Shown in pieces: positions 6,730-9,741 of a stretch of DNA of 9,741 bases. This DNA is from Gammaproteobacteria bacterium. Its GTDB lineage: Bacteria > Pseudomonadota > Gammaproteobacteria > Granulosicoccales > Granulosicoccaceae. The translations under genes and the position numbers were made by a program. The notes below the pieces were generated by a model. That model worked only from the letters and a program-made list of their open reading frames with translations, made no database searches and was not told the DNA's origin. Position 1 is the first letter of the stretch; every line of letters starts with the position of its first letter. The stretch is from contig DOIU01000206.1 in NCBI GenBank assembly GCA_003511825.1, forward strand, positions 1 to 9,741, read 5' to 3'.

Positions 6730-7371
6730 TCAAAACAAATCGATGTCGCCTGAGACAGGTTGAACGTTGAGACTGCGTCTGTAACGCGCCTCTTCACGCT
6801 CAATCTTCTGCTCATTCTCCATCGGCAGCTTTTTCACCAGTGTTTTACCTGTTGCAGGGAAATAAACGATTTTCCGAGGATTGACGCCTCCCAAATCTTC
6901 ACCCACAACATCCAAACCTTCATCGCGCAGATATGCGCGCACAAAGACGATATTTTGATCGCCAATATCGCTCGCCGATCGCAAAACGCGACTACCTCCA
7001 AACAGCTTTACCTCAAGCGCCCCGCGCCGGCCACCATGACTCATGATGGTATTAATCATGACCTCCATTGCATAAGAGCCGTAGCGCGCGGATTCAGTGA
7101 CTGGCTTGCCATTATCGCCGCCCCCCGAATCCGGGAGCATGAAATGATTGACGCCACCAATACCAGAGACTTTATCTCTAATACATGCCGCAACACACGA
7201 TCCCAACACGGTTGTGATGATTTCTTCGCCACGGGTTACGTAGAACTCGCCGGGCTTAATACGTGCAGAATACTGCTGATGTGTGTTATCCCAATACATC
7301 GCAATACTCTCAAACCCAGGCAATACTTTCGGCGGGCTAGCCCGAGATGCATGGTTGAGTGCGGCATCCAT
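6730..7371 (-). CDS. cheD: Chemoreceptor glutamine deamidase CheD
   Basis: CheD deamidates receptor glutamines to methylatable glutamates, and in some bacteria it binds CheC or CheY-P. The catalytic Cys59 is in TTVLGSCVAACI, and His76 is in GGVNHFMLP, 17 residues later as in the family. T46 lies in FYVTRGE. RYGSYAMEVMI (97-107), KLFGGSRVL (122-130) and GGVNPRKIVYFPATG (161-175) are further conserved blocks. At 213 residues it is longer than the minimal enzyme, with an N-terminal extension of about 30 residues and a charged C-terminal tail ending GDIDLF. Its ATG overlaps the cheR stop in TAATG, so translation is probably coupled to cheR. Confidence 0.95.
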   Translation of the reverse strand: MDAALNHASRASPPKVLPGFESIAMYWDNTHQQYSARIKPGEFYVTRGEEIITTVLGSCVAACIRDKVSGIGGVNHFMLPDSGGGDNGKPVTESARYGSYAMEVMINTIMSHGGRRGALEVKLFGGSRVLRSASDIGDQNIVFVRAYLRDEGLDVVGEDLGGVNPRKIVYFPATGKTLVKKLPMENEQKIEREEARYRRSLNVQPVSGDIDLF

Positions 7372-8225
7372 TATCGCTGCTTCCTGTAAATCGTTTTACC
7401 AATCAACTCAAATCGGTCAGTGAGTTTGTGCAGCGTCTCTGAATGCCCAATAAAGAGATGCCCGTCAGGCTTGATCGTATCGGCAAAACGGTCAAACAGG
7501 ACCTTCTGAGTGTCTTTATCAAAGTAAATCACGACATTCCTGCAAAATACAATACTGTATGCACTTTCCATCGGCCAAGGGCGCATCAGATTGAGTTGGC
7601 TAAAATCAATCATATCGCGCACTTCCTGCTTCACTCGAACTTTGCCTGAGTTTGAGCCCGTGCCACGCAAGAACCAGCGCCGACGAATCGACTCGGGAAG
7701 CCCTTCAATTCTCGAGTAATCGTACACACCGTTCGCCGCCGTACGGACGACAGCCGTATCCAGATCTGTCGCTACAACGCGCACATCCTGGCTGTCTATA
7801 TCCGTTATCTTTTCCCGCAAAGTGATCGCGATAGAATAGGGCTCCTCACCCGTGGAGCATCCCGCTGACCAAATTCGTAAACCGCGCAACTGATTGCTCT
7901 TGCGCAGTTGAGGGATAACTTCATCTGCCAGGTATTCGAAATGGTGATTCTCTCGAAAAAACGACGTAAGGTTGGTGGTCACGGCATTGATGAACTCCTG
8001 AAGCTCATCACCAGGATTTGATTCCAATAATTGACAGTACTGATCAAACCCCTCTATACCGAGCACGCGCAATCGTCGAGTCAATCGGCCATACAGTAAG
8101 TCACGTTTCTGATCGCTCAGGCTGATACCGGTATGCTCCGAAACCAATCGACGAAGCATTTGAAAATGCTCATTGGTGAATTCGTAACCATCTGAAGAAA
8201 TACTATTTGCGGCAAGACTGCTCAT
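7371..8225 (-). CDS. cheR: Chemotaxis protein methyltransferase CheR
   Basis: CheR is an S-adenosylmethionine-dependent methyltransferase that methylates receptor glutamates. The 284-residue protein has the N-terminal helical domain (about 15-75, with GISLSDQKRDLLYGRL at 33-48) and the catalytic domain. The latter carries TNLTSFFRE (84-92), the SAM-binding AGCSTGEEPYSIA (121-133), ATDLD (152-156) and FCRNVVIYFD (227-236), and ends with FIGHSETL (258-265). The chemoreceptor encoded upstream ends in a WxxF-type pentapeptide, the classical CheR tether. The ATG at 8225 has only a weak Shine-Dalgarno and lies 15 bases after the preceding stop, so re-initiation is likely. The 3' end overlaps cheD by one base. 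Confidence 0.97.
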   Translation of the reverse strand: MSSLAANSISSDGYEFTNEHFQMLRRLVSEHTGISLSDQKRDLLYGRLTRRLRVLGIEGFDQYCQLLESNPGDELQEFINAVTTNLTSFFRENHHFEYLADEVIPQLRKSNQLRGLRIWSAGCSTGEEPYSIAITLREKITDIDSQDVRVVATDLDTAVVRTAANGVYDYSRIEGLPESIRRRWFLRGTGSNSGKVRVKQEVRDMIDFSQLNLMRPWPMESAYSIVFCRNVVIYFDKDTQKVLFDRFADTIKPDGHLFIGHSETLHKLTDRFELIGKTIYRKQR

Positions 8226-8240
8226 ATTTACACCAATGTA

Positions 8241-8810
8241 TTAAAAGAGTTCAATATCACCCGCCTCGTCGTGCACAGTGGCATCTGCGTCACACTTTTT
8301 GAGGCGGTTTTCAGAATGGAGAAAGGTTTGGTCGACGCGCCCCATGATCTTTTTCTCCTGATCGTCGGAATACAGGGATTGCATTTTCTCACGCAGCTCG
8401 CGCCACAAAACCGGGTGATTGGCTTCTGGTTGTTGTATAACGCCAGTAACAGCACGTAGATTCTCCTCAATATGGTAAACACGCTGACAAAGGCGGTCAT
8501 GAAATTGCAATGCAATCATCGCCTTGCGCATCAGAGGCTTTACCATCGCGACATAACCATCAAGCGCATCCGTATCAAGCAACTCCGTTTCTCGCCGACC
8601 AGCCTGCGTCTCGAGGACATTCAACTGCAACTCCAAGTCACTGATAGATTCCTGAATACGAGCAAACACCACCGTGGTGTCATTCATTGACATTTCTATC
8701 TGCGCAATCGCCATGTTCAACGCATAGACGATGTTGGCAACGTCTTGCTCACGTACTTCCTGTAAGTCGTCCGGTAACCGACCGATTGCTTCATCCATCA
8801 CAATCGACAT
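8241..8810 (-). CDS. Divergent CheZ-like putative CheY-P phosphatase
   Basis: This 189-residue protein is mostly helical and probably a long-hairpin dimer. I identify it from the motif MIALQFHDRLCQRVYHIEENL, which lines up with the CheZ active-site helix (MAQDFQDLTGQVIKKV in E. coli). D105 and Q109 correspond to CheZ D143 and Q147 with the same four-residue spacing. The C-terminus EAGDIELF, after a polar linker, recalls the CheY-binding tail of CheZ. Similarity elsewhere is low, so it could be a CheZ-related adaptor. The start is chosen at ATG 8810 (preceded by GGACAGGT); an upstream GTG at 8885 would add 25 residues that only overlap the STAS gene. With this start it overlaps the STAS gene by 20 bp and precedes cheR by 15 bp. 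Confidence 0.6.
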   Translation of the reverse strand: MSIVMDEAIGRLPDDLQEVREQDVANIVYALNMAIAQIEMSMNDTTVVFARIQESISDLELQLNVLETQAGRRETELLDTDALDGYVAMVKPLMRKAMIALQFHDRLCQRVYHIEENLRAVTGVIQQPEANHPVLWRELREKMQSLYSDDQEKKIMGRVDQTFLHSENRLKKCDADATVHDEAGDIELF

Positions 8811-9090
8811 ACCTGTCCAAGCCCAGACTCGTCGCAGTCTTACAAAAAGCCTCTGATCCACCCACCCAGGAAATCTCATTTTCACTGTTTTCGACGTGGG
8901 AGCTGAACGCTACCAGCAGCTGTATTGTTGCGGTATCGATGCTTTCCACACCGGTCGCGTCGATCACGACATCCTGATCTGTGGCAATAAAACACTTCAT
9001 GGTTTCGTAGAGAGTAGATGCTTCGCTGATGCACGGACTGTTCTCTAGAACAATCTTGCCTGATGATGCTTCATTATTATTTAGACTCAT
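8791..9090 (-). CDS. Solo STAS-domain protein of the chemotaxis operon
   Basis: This 99-residue protein is a single STAS domain of the SpoIIAA/MlaB type. The strand-turn-helix core VVIDATGVESIDTATIQLLV (41-60) has Thr53 at the place of the phosphorylated Ser of SpoIIAA-type antagonists (motif D-T/S), and the following strand is ISWVGGS (73-79). Such domains act as binding switches, often released by dephosphorylation of the Ser or Thr. No anti-sigma kinase is visible in the window, so the partner is unknown. Solo STAS genes do occur in some gammaproteobacterial che clusters. The ATG at 9090 has a good Shine-Dalgarno (GGGAGT, five bases away). The gene follows the receptor gene after 51 bp and overlaps the CheZ-like gene. 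Confidence 0.8.
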   Translation of the reverse strand: MSLNNNEASSGKIVLENSPCISEASTLYETMKCFIATDQDVVIDATGVESIDTATIQLLVAFSSHVENSENEISWVGGSEAFCKTATSLGLDRYVDCDG

Positions 9091-9141
9091 TGTGCACTCC
9101 CAGAAGTTGCTACTATCGTATTGGCTTGTCAGCAGACGCCG

Positions 9142-9741
9142 TCAAAAAGTGGCCCATTCATCGTCATTAACATCAGTGCCCGACGGTTCCACAGACGGGG
9201 CTGTTGGTGCTGTTGGCGCGGCTTCAGCGGGTTTAGACCAAGGCCGCTGCGCCGACCGGCGTTCCACGCCAGCATAGCCAGATTCGTTATTATCCGGTTT
9301 AAAGAAGCTGATGATCTCACCTAAGTGATCTGCTTGGTCTCGCAGCGTCTTGCTTGAGTCCATAGCCTTGGCGACCATCGCAGCATTCTTTTGCGTCATC
9401 TCGTCCATGGTTGATACAGCGCTGTTGACCAAGCCAATTCCCTCTGATTGCTCCTGGCTCGCTGTTGCAATATCTGACACGATATCGCTCACTCTCTTGA
9501 CTGAGGCGATAATGTCATCCAAGGTCTGGCCAGAGTCATTGACTAGGCGAGAACCTTCATTGACTTTATCCACACTCTTCTCAATTAAGGACTTAATTTC
9601 TTTCGCGGCGACCGCGCTTCTGCCCGCGAGATTTCGAACTTCACTGGCCACTACGGCAAACCCTCTGCCCTGCTCTCCAGCGCGCGCAGCCTCAACAGCA
9701 GCATTCAACGCCAACAAGTTCGTCTGAAACGCGATTTCATC
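9142..9741 (-). CDS. Methyl-accepting chemotaxis protein, C-terminal part (5' end outside window)
   Basis: The visible 199 residues begin inside the hairpin tip (DEIAFQTNLLALNAAVEAAR), the CheA/CheW-binding part of chemoreceptors. They continue through the descending coiled coil with GEQGRGFAVVASEVRNLAGRSAVAAKEI and the methylation helix region (ATASQEQSEGIGLVNSAVSTMD). The helix aligns without gaps to the Tsr-type 36-heptad class. After the coiled coil comes a flexible Ala/Pro/Ser-rich linker and the terminal pentapeptide EWATF, matching the xWxxF tether (NWETF in Tsr) for CheR and CheB. The sensory domain, membrane segments and HAMP, if present, lie beyond the right edge, so the ligand and location are unknown. 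Confidence 0.95.
   Translation of the reverse strand, partial: DEIAFQTNLLALNAAVEAARAGEQGRGFAVVASEVRNLAGRSAVAAKEIKSLIEKSVDKVNEGSRLVNDSGQTLDDIIASVKRVSDIVSDIATASQEQSEGIGLVNSAVSTMDEMTQKNAAMVAKAMDSSKTLRDQADHLGEIISFFKPDNNESGYAGVERRSAQRPWSKPAEAAPTAPTAPSVEPSGTDVNDDEWATF

Noticed and set aside
6760..7389. 209-codon open frame on the plus strand opposite cheD
   Set aside because: It is a mirror of the cheD frame. CheD catalytic motifs on the other strand prove which strand is coding.
8811..8885. Longer start (GTG at 8885) for the CheZ-like protein
   Set aside because: The extra 25 residues lie wholly inside the STAS coding region, are Trp/Arg-rich and have no counterpart in the family. The ATG at 8810 has GGACAGGT just upstream.
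9142..9717. A complete small protein starting at the TTG at 9717
   Set aside because: The frame continues to the window edge through the conserved chemoreceptor tip, so it is the 3' part of a larger gene.

Overview
The window looks like chromosomal DNA of a motile Gram-negative proteobacterium. I lean towards a gammaproteobacterium, with a betaproteobacterium possible. The reasons are an FtsN-like SPOR protein encoded downstream of priA, a Tsr-type 36-heptad chemoreceptor tail ending in a CheR-tethering pentapeptide, and a CheZ-type active-site motif. Every supported gene lies on the minus strand, so gene order reads from high to low coordinates. I see no mobile element, CRISPR array, tRNA or rRNA.

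Right part (about 9741 down to 4640): a compact chemotaxis operon entered at its 5' side. In transcription order it encodes the signalling tip and C-terminus of a methyl-accepting chemotaxis protein, a solo STAS-domain protein, a divergent CheZ-like protein, CheR, CheD, CheB, CheY and a CheX-like protein. Gaps are 54 bp or less and two junctions overlap, including a TAATG between cheR and cheD. The set covers receptor methylation (CheR), demethylation and deamidation (CheB, CheD), the output regulator (CheY) and, unusually, two different candidate CheY-P phosphatases. The CheB receiver has lost its phosphoacceptor aspartate (Ala instead), so its methylesterase is probably not controlled by CheA phosphorylation in the standard way. 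CheD and the CheZ-like protein share the C-terminal motif GDI(D/E)LF, a possible shared docking tail.

Middle (4100-4639): a 540-bp non-coding region with two GC-rich hairpins just after the che operon, four consensus DnaA boxes (three TTATCCACA and one TTATTCACA, in both orientations), a 30-bp stretch that is 27/30 A+T, and four GATC sites. It looks like a replication origin (oriC) or another DnaA-titrating or regulatory locus.

Left part (4099 down to 1): priA (primosomal replication-restart helicase); a lipoprotein SGNH/GDSL esterase whose start lies inside the priA 3' end; a 333-bp gap with a terminator-like hairpin; a membrane-anchored SPOR-domain protein of the FtsN-like type; and the first 50 codons of a gene that resembles hrpA (RNA helicase) and runs off the left edge.
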